This document shows positions 26,275 to 37,671 of a stretch of DNA of 64,000 nucleotides, one piece after another. This DNA is from Butyrivibrio fibrisolvens 16/4 (GTDB lineage: Bacteria; Bacillota; Clostridia; Lachnospirales; Lachnospiraceae): the NCBI GenBank assembly GCA_000209815.1, contig FP929036.1, forward strand, positions 1,931,906 to 1,995,905, given 5' to 3'. The notes beneath the pieces were generated by a model that was given only the letters and a program-made list of their open reading frames with translations, searched no databases and had not been told where the DNA came from. Positions within the stretch are counted from its first letter, which is position 1. The number at the start of each line of letters is the position of its first letter. The position numbers and the translations under genes were made by a program.

Positions 26275-27576
26275 TTATAATGAATCATCATTCTGTTGGT
26301 TATCAGTGCCACCTTCTGGTGCTTCTGTTTTTTCACCATTTTCAGGTGGCTCTGGTCTGTTTTCAGGATCAAAGTCCTCTGGAAGGTTATTAGGATCGAA
26401 ATCCCCCTTCTCGCCAGGGCCGCCCTGACCTCTCTCGCCACCTGGGCCTGCTTTGCCACCCTGGCCACCCATTCCTCCGCCTGAGAATGTCTCGCCAGTT
26501 ATATTATTATCTCCACCGTTTTCGATGATTGGACTGTTGCAGCCTCCTGTAGCAGTTACCTTTCCTCCGTTTATAATGACAGAAGATTCATCCGCATCTA
26601 ATGCACCATCAGGCATTCCAGCTCCAGTAGCATTAACAACGCCATCATTTATGGTAAGGCAACCATCAAAACCGCCGTTACTATCTATAGCATCATTATT
26701 AGTGCTTTTAACAGTAACTGTTCCTCCATTGATTTCTATATAGCAGCTGGCGTTAATACCATCATCTACAGAATCTACAGTTATATCGCCTCCATTTATG
26801 AATATCAAGCTCTTTGACTCGATACCCTCGTTTTCACTAGTGACGTTAACAGTTCCTCCGTCTATGCTCAAAAGATCATTGGCACGAATTCCATCCTTCA
26901 CATTTGAAACTACATTAATTGTTCCAGATTCTATATAAAGCTTGTCATCACAGGCAATGCTATGCTTATAATTTCCTGTTACATTAAGAGTTCCCTCTCC
27001 TAAAAAGATTAAATCATCGTTGCAAGAAATAGCTGCTTTACCGATATCATTTCCCTCAGAATCCGTTTCGTATTCAGAGGAATCCTCTATGGAATTTGTA
27101 GTGCCGGCTGCTGTTTCAATATACAGATTTTTCACCTGCTGGCCATAAATCACCGGGCCTTTTGCACTCTTTAATTCCACTCCATTAAGAATCAGCTTTA
27201 CATTTTCATCAGTATTGATAAGAATAGATGCATTATCGCTGGTGCCTGTCAGTGTGTAAGCGCCGCCCTCTGTGATATATAAAACACCATCCTCATTAGA
27301 GCATCCACTTCCGTCTATAGTCATTCCATCAGATGAAAATGTAATAGTAGCTTTACTATCCCAGTCAGTTTTAATAGTCAGCTCTTTATAGGCAGCTGAC
27401 GCAGACGCAGCATCACTATAAGCTGTATCCGAAGATACTTCTTCTGTGGTGACTGTAGTTTCTGTCTGTTCCTCTGATTTTGCTGAAGTAGCTGTATTAG
27501 TTTTATTAAAACTGCAGCCAACTAAAGAACCAACAAGTAATAAACCTAAAATACTAATTACAATTTTGTTTTTCAT
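26275..27576 (-). CDS. Secreted lipoprotein, Cthe_2159-like carbohydrate-binding beta-helix
   Basis: A 433-aa exported lipoprotein with N-terminus MKNKIVISILGLLLVGSLVGC (lipobox LVGC, Cys21) and then a Thr/Ser/Glu-rich linker. Residues about 85–345 are short repeats of the type GTxNVxS-(N)-DGI-x-A, for example SGTINVVSNVKDGIRAN, GGTVNVTSENEGIESK and GGDITVDSVDDGINAS. These are characteristic of the Cthe_2159 carbohydrate-binding/parallel beta-helix family (DUF4353). The C-terminal tail is Gly- then Pro/Glu-rich and disordered. It follows DUF4956 and VTC genes, a combination found repeatedly in Firmicutes; the joint role is not established. Confidence 0.85.
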   Translation of the reverse strand: MKNKIVISILGLLLVGSLVGCSFNKTNTATSAKSEEQTETTVTTEEVSSDTAYSDAASASAAYKELTIKTDWDSKATITFSSDGMTIDGSGCSNEDGVLYITEGGAYTLTGTSDNASILINTDENVKLILNGVELKSAKGPVIYGQQVKNLYIETAAGTTNSIEDSSEYETDSEGNDIGKAAISCNDDLIFLGEGTLNVTGNYKHSIACDDKLYIESGTINVVSNVKDGIRANDLLSIDGGTVNVTSENEGIESKSLIFINGGDITVDSVDDGINASCYIEINGGTVTVKSTNNDAIDSNGGFDGCLTINDGVVNATGAGMPDGALDADESSVIINGGKVTATGGCNSPIIENGGDNNITGETFSGGGMGGQGGKAGPGGERGQGGPGEKGDFDPNNLPEDFDPENRPEPPENGEKTEAPEGGTDNQQNDDSL

Positions 27577-27577
27577 A

Positions 27578-28266
27578 TTATAATTCCTCAGCTTCGTTCA
27601 TATCACAACGACCACATACAACTGTAAGATTTCCATTTCTCATTCGGATTTCATCGATGAATGTTTTTCCTGCTTTTCATCATTTAATTTTACCCTATAA
27701 TTGATCTCATACATAGAGCCCATATTTGTAGTCTTTACTGCGACCTGCTTGTGACTCTTTGTATATTTCTCAAAAATATCATCGAATATATCTCTATAAT
27801 CAAGATTTTCTGGAATTGTTACCCTAAGATCCTTTTCATCCACATCATTTGCTGCAAAGTTTGTATAGTAAAGAACCATATGAATTGCACAAATAAATGC
27901 TGTTACCAAAAGTGCCAGTGGCAATTCTCCAATTGCACAAATAATACCTACAGTCATTGTAAAGAAAATAAATCCAATGTCCCGGGAGCTTCCCTGAAGG
28001 GATCTAAATCTAACCAGTGAAAAGGCTCCAACAACAGCAAGACTTGTTCCGAAGTTTCCATTAACTGCCAACATTACAAGACAAACTAAACTAGGTAAAA
28101 TAATAAGTGTTCTTGCAAAATTCTTTGAGTTTTTTCCTGTTTTGATATACGTAAATGAAATAATAAGTCCTAAAATTGCTGCAAGACCTGCATCCATTAA
28201 TGCGTCTGCGATTGTAAAAGTTGTCTCCACATTTGTACTTTGAATTGCTGATAAAATCGATTCCAT
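27578..28266 (-). CDS. DUF4956 membrane protein (frameshifted near the 3' end)
   Basis: Integral membrane protein of the DUF4956 family, about 229 aa when reconstructed. Four hydrophobic segments are visible: about 26–42 (LAAILGLIISFTYIKTG), 52–68 (TLIILPSLVCLVMLAV), 74–85 (GTSLAVVGAFSLVRF) and 103–135 (FFTMTVGIICAIGELPLALLVTAF). A cytoplasmic domain follows. The frame fails at T5 27664–27668; one added base restores KQEKTFIDEIRMRNGNLTVVCG and a stop 1 nt before the lipoprotein gene. It lies between a VTC-domain gene and the beta-helix lipoprotein, which suggests a shared membrane/cell-surface function, possibly linked to polyphosphate. Confidence 0.85.
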
Positions 28267-28287
28267 ATTTTAAATTTACTCCTTTTC

Positions 28288-28983
28288 TTACGCTTCCTTT
28301 AATTGTTTCTTATAAAAATTTCCATATTTTGAAAATGATGTTGGATATATCTCATACCTTGATAGTAATCTTACAAACCACAAAGGCATTGAATCTGATA
28401 TTTTAACTTCCATTAATCTTTGACCTGGCTCTAATAGATACTCATTATCCTCATCACTGTACAAAGTCAGGTTGTAATCCCTGCTTCTTATGTTCATATC
28501 AAAAGTAACTCGAAATTCTGAATCTTCTTTTCCAAACATTGCCAGTCTGTCGTATGCTATGTATCTTTTAGGTTCTAAAGGATAATGACTAAAGAAATAG
28601 TCTATCTCTCTAAAAATCTGATTTGGATTAGAAGGTAACGTACCATCTATCAGATAGCTTTCTGCCTCTTCCATTGGAATTGCTACTCGCCTCTTATTAA
28701 CCAGGCCCTTGTATTTTTTCTTTATTTCCAGAAAACACATACTATCGTAGGATGGCTTTCCGTAACAACGTACTCTGAATTTTTCTTTGTACTTTGGTCC
28801 CTCTATAGATGTTCTTATAAGCTCATCTGTTGGTGTGTCATAATAAATATTTCTAATAGTATGGACTCCGTAATCATCTTCCTCCATATATTCATCCAAA
28901 TCTTTCTTAAATTTCAGATAAGTATTTTCATCTAGTAGAAATTTCTTTTCGTATCTGTTAAATACTTTTTGGATCTCAGCCAT
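28288..28983 (-). CDS. VTC-domain polyphosphate polymerase-like protein
   Basis: A 231-aa protein of the VTC domain family, whose eukaryotic members polymerise polyphosphate from ATP inside a tunnel of basic residues. Visible family features: NRYEKKFLLD (about 9–18), the acidic/Tyr motif IRNIYYDTPTDELIRTSIEGP, KEKFRVRCYG, CFLEIKKKYKGLVNKRRV, and the late LMEVKISDSMPLWF with the ExK motif. It is first in an operon with DUF4956 and the beta-helix lipoprotein. Actual polyphosphate synthesis is inferred from the family. Confidence 0.85.
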   Translation of the reverse strand: MAEIQKVFNRYEKKFLLDENTYLKFKKDLDEYMEEDDYGVHTIRNIYYDTPTDELIRTSIEGPKYKEKFRVRCYGKPSYDSMCFLEIKKKYKGLVNKRRVAIPMEEAESYLIDGTLPSNPNQIFREIDYFFSHYPLEPKRYIAYDRLAMFGKEDSEFRVTFDMNIRSRDYNLTLYSDEDNEYLLEPGQRLMEVKISDSMPLWFVRLLSRYEIYPTSFSKYGNFYKKQLKEA

Positions 28984-29091
28984 ACTGTGGCTCCTTTCTG
29001 TGTGATTTGTTGCTATGGCTATAATCTAATGGTGGAAAGTGATTGTTAGGTGAAGATAAAATGAATTTCAAAAAAAGGTTAAATGAAAAAA

Positions 29092-29121
29092 AGCTCCTTG
29101 ATGGTCTCCCATCAAAGAGCT
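29092..29121 (-). terminator. Terminator after galT
   Basis: AGCTCTTTGATGG paired with CCATCAAGGAGCT (one mismatch), loop GAGA, followed by TTTTTTTC on the minus strand, 13 nt past the galT stop. Confidence 0.9.
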
Positions 29122-29133
29122 AAAAAATCAATA

Positions 29134-30626
29134 TTATAATGTATCAACAAATCTCATAAATGCTGCAATTCCTTCTTCATTGCACTTGTAAACACCAGCG
29201 CACTCTAGTACTTCACAAAAGACCTTACCGATTTCCTGTTCAAGGATTTCATTTACGTTACTAGCATCGATATGGTCGTAATTCTTAGAAAACTCTTCAA
29301 CCCAATCAGCATGCTTTTCAAGTACCTCATTGCTTCTAAGGTCCTTACCATTGACAATATAATCAGCAAGCTGTTCCATCTCACCTTTGAGACGACTAGG
29401 AAGAACTGCAAGTCCCATAACCTCTATAAGACCAATGTTCTCCTTTTTAATATGGTGAAGATGAGCATGTGGATGATAAACACCAAGAGGATGCTCTTCT
29501 GTAGTGATGTTGTTTCTAAGAGCCAAATCTAGCTCGAACAAATCCCCACGCTTTCTAGCAATAGGTGTGATAGTGTTATGCTTTTCACCATTGGTCTCTG
29601 CAAAAATAAATGCAGCTTCATCACTATAGCCTCTCCAGGCATTTAAAATATGCTCTGCCAAATCAATAACACGCTTTTCGTCCTTGCACTGTAAGCGGAT
29701 AACTGAAAGTGGCCATTTAACAATACCGGCATTAACATCCTCAAATCCCTTTACAGTGAATTCCTTTATAATAGGAGCTTTTTCCATAGCAAATGTGTAG
29801 CAACCGCCCTGGAAATGGTCGTGACTAAGAATAGAACCTCCTACGATAGGAAGGTCTGCATTACTTCCAAGGAAATAATGTGGAAACAGCTTTATAAAAT
29901 CAAAAAGCTTTACAAATGTGGCACGCTCGATTTTCATAGGAGTATGCTCTCCATTAAATACTATGCAGTGCTCGTTGTAATATACATATGGGCTATACTG
30001 GAATCCCCATTTGCTATCATTAATAGTGATTGGAATGATACGATGATTCTCTCTTGCAGGATGATTGCTTCTACCTGCATATCCCTCATTTTCCATACAG
30101 AGCTGGCACTTTGGATATGATGACTGCTTTGCATTCTTTGCAGCAGCAATAGCCTTAGGATCTTTTTCTGGCTTTGAAAGATTGATTGTGATATCAAGTG
30201 TTCCATAATCAGTCTCTGTAGTCCACTTTAAATCCTTCTTAACTCTATAGGTGCGGATATAATCAGATGCCTTACTAAGATTATAGAAATAATCTGTAGC
30301 TGCCTTAGCACCTTCATTTTTATAAATGTTATTAAACTCTGTAATTACCTGTGATGGTCTTGGACAAAGGCAATTCATAAGCTTTGTATCGAATAAATCT
30401 CTATAAGTAACAGAATCCTCAATAATGCCTTTTTTAACAGCCTCGTCTAAAAGATCTGAAAGAACATCCTCAAGAACGATATCAGACATATCGCAATCTG
30501 GATCAGTGTACTCATCCTCCTCAAGACATTCTAGCAATAGATTTGTAGTGTAGATTCGCTCGCACTCTGGTGTAAGCCCCTTATTAATTCCATACTGAAC
30601 TAATTTTTTATACTTTCCTGAACCAT
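29134..30626 (-). CDS. galT: UDP-glucose–hexose-1-phosphate uridylyltransferase, class II GalT (frameshift near the start)
   Basis: Leloir-pathway enzyme that exchanges UMP between UDP-glucose and galactose-1-phosphate. It is the longer Firmicutes class: NKGLTPECERIYTTNLLLE near the N-terminus, CQLCMENEGYAGRSNHPARENHRIIPI, then LPIVGGSILSHDHFQGG and GVYHPHAHLHHIKKENIGLIEVMG in the C-terminal domain. GGAGGGG lies just upstream of an ATG at 30624–30626 that opens MVQESIK in a different frame. One base added in T6 30604–30609 gives MVQESIKKLVQYGINKGLTP and a 497-aa protein, the normal length. The alternative upstream TTG start is probably an artefact of that shift. Monocistronic. Confidence 0.92.
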
Positions 30627-30756
30627 AATCCCCTCCGATTATTTCCAAATATTGTATTTCAAATTATTCATTCCCTATGGAAACTATTTTAAACTATTTC
30701 AGTTTTCAAATTCAAGCTTTCTTACTAAAAATGTTGCAAATTCGACCATAAAAAAA

Positions 30757-30782
30757 GCTAGCAGCCCTTTTCGACTACTAGC
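30757..30782 (-). terminator. Terminator after dnaJ
   Basis: GCTAGTAGTC / GGGCTGCTAGC with two mismatches around a GAAAA loop, followed by seven T on the minus strand. It lies 8 nt past the dnaJ stop and ends the hrcA–grpE–dnaK–dnaJ operon. Confidence 0.88.
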
Positions 30783-30789
30783 AAACATT

Positions 30790-31962
30790 TTATAAATCAT
30801 CTATCGCATCTTTAATCTTATCTGCAAATCCCTTGCGTTTCTTCTCTGTCCTAACTGTCTTTGGACCACCTGTAGTAGTGTTTCCAGTAAGCTCATCGTA
30901 TTTACGAAGTGCGTCCTTTGCATCCTTTGAAAGTGATGTAGGAACCTGAACTACAAGTGTAACGTAGTGATCGCCACGAACAGCCTTGTTTCTGAGTGAA
31001 GGAATACCTTTGCCCTTTAATCGAATCTGAGTATTTGTCTGGGTTCCAGGCTTAACCTCATATGAAACCTTTCCATCAAGAGTCTCGATAATAACCTCTC
31101 CACCAAGTGCTGCCTGAGCAAATGAAATAGGAGCTTCTGAGTAAATATCATAATCACGACGATGGAATGTAGGATGACTAGAAACGATAACTTCTACAAG
31201 TAAATCTCCTCTAGGACCACCATTTCTTCCTGGCTCACCCTTTTCACGGATTCGTACACTCTGGCCATTATCAATACCTGCAGGAATAGATACAGCAATC
31301 TTCTTTCTGCGAGATACATAACCAGTACCACCACAATCTGGACATGGAGTGTCGATAACTTCACCAGTACCATGACAATCAGGACATGTTGTAACATTCT
31401 GAACCATTCCAAAGAGTGACTGCTGTGTAACCATTACACGACCCTTACCACCACACTTTGTACATGTTCTCTTGCTTGTGCCAGGCTTTGCACCTGATCC
31501 ATGACAAGCTGCACACTCTTCCTTAAGAGCAATTTCAATCTGCTTTTCACAGCCAAAAGCTGCCTCTTCAAAAGTGATGTGAACAGCTGCACGAAGGTTA
31601 GCTCCACGCATTGGACCATTAGAGGCACGGCCTGCGCCGCCACCACCAAAGAAGCTGCCAAAAATATCTCCAAAGATATCTCCAAAATCCATGCCAGAGA
31701 AATCAAATCCACCGGCACCACCGCCACTATTTTCAAATGCAGCAAAGCCAAACTGGTCATACTGACGTCTCTTGTCTGGATCTGAAAGAACCGCGTATGC
31801 TTCTGAAGCTTCCTTGAATTTCTTTTCAGCCTCAGCATCACCAGGATTCATATCTGGATGATACTTCTTTGCAAGCTTTCTGTATGCACTTTTAAGCTCA
31901 CTATCTGAGGCTGTCTTGGAAACACCAAGGACCTCATAGTAATCACGTTTTTGTTCTGCCAT
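30790..31962 (-). CDS. dnaJ: Chaperone protein DnaJ
   Basis: Hsp40 co-chaperone that delivers unfolded clients to DnaK and stimulates its ATPase. The 390-aa product has the J-domain with HPD ([20 protein letters not shown]), a Gly/Phe-rich linker ([31 protein letters not shown]), and four CxxCxGxG zinc motifs from CAACHGSG to CPDCGGTG. The C-terminal client-binding domains are complete. I chose the ATG at 31960–31962 ([13 protein letters not shown]), 9 nt from AAAGGA; an in-frame TTG three codons earlier sits too close to it. Confidence 0.97.
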   Translation of the reverse strand: MAEQKRDYYEVLGVSKTASDSELKSAYRKLAKKYHPDMNPGDAEAEKKFKEASEAYAVLSDPDKRRQYDQFGFAAFENSGGGAGGFDFSGMDFGDIFGDIFGSFFGGGGAGRASNGPMRGANLRAAVHITFEEAAFGCEKQIEIALKEECAACHGSGAKPGTSKRTCTKCGGKGRVMVTQQSLFGMVQNVTTCPDCHGTGEVIDTPCPDCGGTGYVSRRKKIAVSIPAGIDNGQSVRIREKGEPGRNGGPRGDLLVEVIVSSHPTFHRRDYDIYSEAPISFAQAALGGEVIIETLDGKVSYEVKPGTQTNTQIRLKGKGIPSLRNKAVRGDHYVTLVVQVPTSLSKDAKDALRKYDELTGNTTTGGPKTVRTEKKRKGFADKIKDAIDDL

Positions 31963-31988
31963 ATTTATCAATCCTTTATTACACTATA

Positions 31989-32008
31989 AGCTCCCCCGAA
32001 GGGGAGCT
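31989..32008 (-). other. Intercistronic cUUCGg tetraloop hairpin, dnaK–dnaJ
   Basis: On the minus strand AGCTCCCC-TTCG-GGGGAGCT forms an 8-bp perfect stem capped by the extra-stable C(UUCG)G tetraloop. No T-run follows, so it is not a standard terminator. It may stabilise the upstream dnaK message or cut dnaJ expression relative to dnaK. Confidence 0.7.
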
Positions 32009-32025
32009 ATTATTTTATTTATTAT

Positions 32026-33930
<1,905 letters not shown>

Positions 33931-33942
33931 CTAAATATTAAC

Positions 33943-34551
33943 TTAGTTAGCAACCTTTACCATTGAATGACGAACTACTGTATCATTGTACATATAGCCC
34001 TTTTGGAATTCTTCTACGACGATATTCTCGCCAACCTCCTCATCCTCTACGTGCATTACTGCATTGTGGAAGTCTGGATTGAATTCCTGACCTACAGCCT
34101 CAATAGGCTTAACTCCTGCCTCATCAAGTGTTGTAAGCAATTGCTTGTATATCATAAGCATTCCATCAGCAAATGGATCTGCTCCTTCTTCAACTGTAGC
34201 CAGACCTCTTTCGAAGTTGTCTACTACAGGAAGTATCTTTTCAACGATGCTCTTGGCACCTGTGGCGAACATCTGAGACTTTTCAAGCTCTGTACGACGT
34301 CTGAAGTTTTCAAACTCTGCCATCTGACGCATTACCTTGTCATTAAGCTGTTCAATCTGCTCGTCTCTTTTGTCCTTCTTCTTTTCCTTTTTCTTGAAGC
34401 CCTTCTTTGATTCCTTTTCAGAATTCTTTTCATCTGCAGCTTCTTCAGTAGTTTCAGCTGCTGGAGCTTCCTCTGTCATTTCTTCCGCGTTCTCTACAGC
34501 TTCCTTAACTGCTTCTTCTGTAGAAAACTCTTCCATTTTATTCTCTGCCAT
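33943..34551 (-). CDS. grpE: Nucleotide exchange factor GrpE
   Basis: GrpE releases ADP from DnaK. The 202-aa product has an acidic low-complexity N-terminus (about 1–45), a long helix (KDKRDEQIEQLNDKVMRQMAEFENFRRRTELEKSQ) and the beta-wing signature (VGQEFNPDFHNAVMHVEDEEVGENIVVEEFQKGYMYNDTVVRHSMVKVAN). Its ATG overlaps the hrcA stop by one base (TAATG), with AGGAG 9 nt upstream, so the two are translationally coupled. Confidence 0.96.
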   Translation of the reverse strand: MAENKMEEFSTEEAVKEAVENAEEMTEEAPAAETTEEAADEKNSEKESKKGFKKKEKKKDKRDEQIEQLNDKVMRQMAEFENFRRRTELEKSQMFATGAKSIVEKILPVVDNFERGLATVEEGADPFADGMLMIYKQLLTTLDEAGVKPIEAVGQEFNPDFHNAVMHVEDEEVGENIVVEEFQKGYMYNDTVVRHSMVKVAN

Positions 34552-35611
34552 TAAGAAAATCTCCTAACTATCGTTTTTTTCTCATTGCGAAGCAGCTTAT
34601 CAAGCTGTCCCTTGAGACTCTTTATATTATCAACAACATTTTCGTAATCCATTCTTTTTGGACCTACGATACCGATTGTGCCCTTAACTCCGTCTCCAAG
34701 TTCGTATGTTGCTGTAACAATCGAACAATCCTTCATAGTAGATATAGGCGATTCGTCACCGATATAAACCTGAATGCCTGTCTCCTCCTCAGATGACTTA
34801 TCTGTAAGGAGCTCTATCAATGACTGCTTTTCTTCGAATGTATCTAAAAGCTCTGAAGCTTTCTTAGAATCTGAAAGCTCTGGGTATTTGAAGATGTTGG
34901 TAGCACCTGAAGTGTATACCTGTAAATCCTCATCCTCTGTAATGGTCTCAGCAACTGTATCCAAAACCTGAGAAACTATCTCATCGTGAATGCCTGCCTG
35001 TTCTTTAAGTCTGGTGATAAGTGCCAGATTAATCTGATCAACAGAAAGACCATTAAGGTTTGTATTTAAAAGCATATTCAGCTTAAGTAATGTTTCGTTA
35101 TCCAGTGGCTTATCAATATGGATGATTTTGTTTTAACAATGTTTCCATCCATAACCACAACTGATAATAACTGATTTTCATCTACAGCTGAAAGCTGAAC
35201 AAACTTTAGTCTGTTTGAAACAACTGATGGAGCGGAAATCATTGTAGCGTACTGGGTATTTGTAGCTAAAACCTTTGCTACGTTTTTGAGAAGTGTTTCC
35301 ATTTTCTCTTCTCGCTCTATCATCCATTCCTTCATATCTGAAACTTCCTTATCTTTGGAAGCTATCAGATTGTTTACGTAGAATCTGTAACCTTTATCTG
35401 AAGGGATGCGGCCTGCAGATGTATGAGGCTGAATAATGTATCCCAAATCCTCAAGATCTGACATTTCATTACGAATGGTAGCAGAACTTAAATTTAAATC
35501 TGTATATTTAGAAATGGTACGTGAACCTACAGGCTCTCCAGTTTCTAAATAGTTCTTTATTATCGCATTAAGAATCTTAACTTTTCTCTCATCAAGCTCT
35601 GTATCTGCCAT
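34551..35611 (-). CDS. hrcA: Heat-inducible transcription repressor HrcA (frameshifted in this sequence)
   Basis: HrcA binds CIRCE and represses chaperone operons; GroEL keeps it active. The N-terminal winged helix is clear: ERKVKILNAIIKNYLETGEPVGSRTISKYTDLNLSSATIRNEMSDLEDLGYI...HTSAGRIPSDKGYRFYV. The C-terminal GAF-like half is in another frame (MLLNTNLNGLSVDQINLALITRL...VGPKRMDYENVVDNIKSL). One base added in T4 35126–35129 joins them through IVKTKIIHIDKPLDNETLLK, the expected HrcA sequence, for about 353 aa. This is a likely sequence error. First gene of its operon, 47 nt downstream of a perfect CIRCE. Confidence 0.93.
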
Positions 35612-35657
35612 ACATTCACCTCACTCCCAACCTGTTGTTTGGAAATTTTGATATTTG

Positions 35658-35684
35658 TTAGCACTCATCTAATTGGAGTGCTAA
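35658..35684. promoter_or_regulatory. CIRCE operator for HrcA
   Basis: TTAGCACTC-N9-GAGTGCTAA, a perfect match to the CIRCE consensus on both arms. It lies 16 nt downstream of the –10 box of the hrcA promoter, overlapping the expected transcription start, the normal place for HrcA repression. Confidence 0.98.
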
Positions 35685-35699
35685 TCATTTTCTGATGTT

Positions 35700-35728
35700 A
35701 ATTTACACCTACCCAATGGGTTTGTCAA
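35700..35728 (-). promoter_or_regulatory. SigA promoter of the hrcA operon
   Basis: Minus strand: perfect TTGACA (35723–35728), 17-nt spacer, TAAATT (35700–35705), with CIRCE directly downstream. This is the expected architecture of a class I heat-shock promoter. Confidence 0.8.
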
Positions 35729-35865
35729 CAGACTTTAGATTTTTTTAATAAAACATTTATTTCTATAATGAAGTGATTATTTTTACCTGCCTGTTTTGCC
35801 AGCAATTCTTGTTATTTTCACCTGCCTCTGATAAGATAATTTCAGTATTTTTATAGAGGTAATGT

Positions 35866-37670
35866 ATGGATCAGAGTAAAATAAGAAATTTTTGTATTGT
35901 AGCACATATCGATCACGGCAAATCGACTCTTGCGGATCGTATTATACAAATGACCGGTACTCTTACAGACCGTGAGATGCAGGCACAGGTTCTTGATAAT
36001 ATGGACCTTGAGCGCGAGCGTGGAATCACTATCAAGTCTCAGGCCGTTCGTATTATCTACAAAGCCGATGATGGGCAGGAGTATATCTTTAATCTCATCG
36101 ACACTCCAGGCCATGTAGATTTTAATTATGAAGTTTCCCGCTCCCTTGCAGCTTGCGATGGAGCTATTCTTGTTGTGGATGCTGCCCAGGGTATCGAGGC
36201 TCAGACTCTTGCAAACGTATATCTTGCACTTGATCACGACCTTGATGTTATCCCAGTTATCAACAAAATAGATTTACCATCTGCAGACCCAGAGCGCGTT
36301 ATTGAAGAAATCGAGGATGTTATCGGCCTAGAAGCTCATGATGCTCCACAGATTTCTGCCAAAACTGGACTTAATATTCACGATGTATTAGAGGCAATCG
36401 TAAATCAGCTTCCTGCACCAAAAGGCGATATAAACGCACCTCTTCAGGCACTTATTTTCGATTCCCTTTACGATCCTTACAAGGGAGTTATCGTTTTCTG
36501 CCGTATCAAGGAAGGTACCCTTAAAGTTGGCGACAAAGTAAAAATGATGGCCACAGGCGCTCAGTTTGACGTTGTTGAAGTAGGCTATTTCGGAGCTGGT
36601 CAGTTCATCCCTTGTGAAGAGCTTCCAGCTGGAATGGTAGGTTACATGACCGCCTCTATCAAAAACGTTCGAGATACACGTGTTGGTGATACAATCACTC
36701 ACGTTAATCATCCAGCTCCAGAGCCACTACCTGGATACAAAAAGGTCAACCCTATGGTTTATTGCGGTTTATATCCAGCTGATGGTGCAAAATATCCTGA
36801 CTTAAGAGATGCCCTTGAAAAGCTTCAGCTTAATGATGCAGCTCTTCAGTTTGAGCCTGAAACATCTGTAGCTCTTGGATTTGGTTTCAGATGTGGTTTT
36901 CTCGGTCTACTCCACTTAGAAATAATTCAGGAGCGCTTGGAGCGTGAATATAATCTTGATCTTGTTACCACTGCTCCATCAGTAGTTTACAGAGTCCATA
37001 AAACAGATGGCACTATGATTGAGCTTACAAATCCTAGCAATCTTCCAGATCCATCAGAAATCGATTATATGGAAGAGCCAATCGTAGAAGCTGAAATCAT
37101 GGTTACCAGCGATTATATTGGCGCCATTATGGATCTTTGTCAGGAGAGACGTGGTCAATATATCAGTATGGAATACATTGAAGAGACCCGTGCTCTTCTT
37201 AAATACACTCTTCCACTTAATGAAATCATTTACGATTTCTTTGATGCATTAAAAAGCCGTTCCCGCGGATATGCATCCTTCGATTATGAAATGAAGGGTT
37301 ACATGAAATCTGAGCTTGTTAAGCTTGATATCCTTATTAATAAAGAAGAAGTTGATGCTCTCTCATTTATCGTTTTTGCTGGAACAGCTTACGAGCGTGG
37401 ACGTAAGATGTGTGAAAAGCTAAAGGAAGAGATTCCACGTCACTTATTTGAGATTCCTATTCAGGCTGCCGTTGGTTCAAAGGTTATTGCCCGTGAAACA
37501 GTTAAGGCTATGCGCAAGGATGTACTTGCAAAGTGTTATGGTGGTGATATTTCACGTAAAAAGAAGCTTCTTGAAAAACAGAAGGAAGGAAAAAGAGAAT
37601 GCGCCAGGTTGGTAATGTAGAAATTCCACAGGCTGCCTTCATGAGTGTTCTCAAGCTTGACGAGGATTAA
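35866..37670 (+). CDS. lepA: Elongation factor 4 (LepA), frameshifted near the 3' end
   Basis: Ribosome-associated GTPase that acts on stalled or mispositioned ribosomes. G1 is [13 protein letters not shown], the switch region [12 protein letters not shown]3 [15 protein letters not shown]4 [10 protein letters not shown]. The LepA-specific C-terminal domain includes [16 protein letters not shown] and [18 protein letters not shown]. The frame drifts after [10 protein letters not shown]. One base added in A5 37590–37594 gives [29 protein letters not shown] and a 601-aa protein, the exact family C-terminus, so a base is almost certainly missing. AGAGG lies 7 nt upstream of the ATG. hemW starts 2 nt later. 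Confidence 0.96.
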
Positions 37671-37671
37671 A

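Noticed and set aside
35760-35835. Tandem repeat upstream of lepA (TTTTTACCTGCCTG and TTTTCACCTGCCTC)
   Set aside because: Only two short imperfect copies, with no dyad or spacing pattern; probably chance in the divergent hrcA–lepA spacer.
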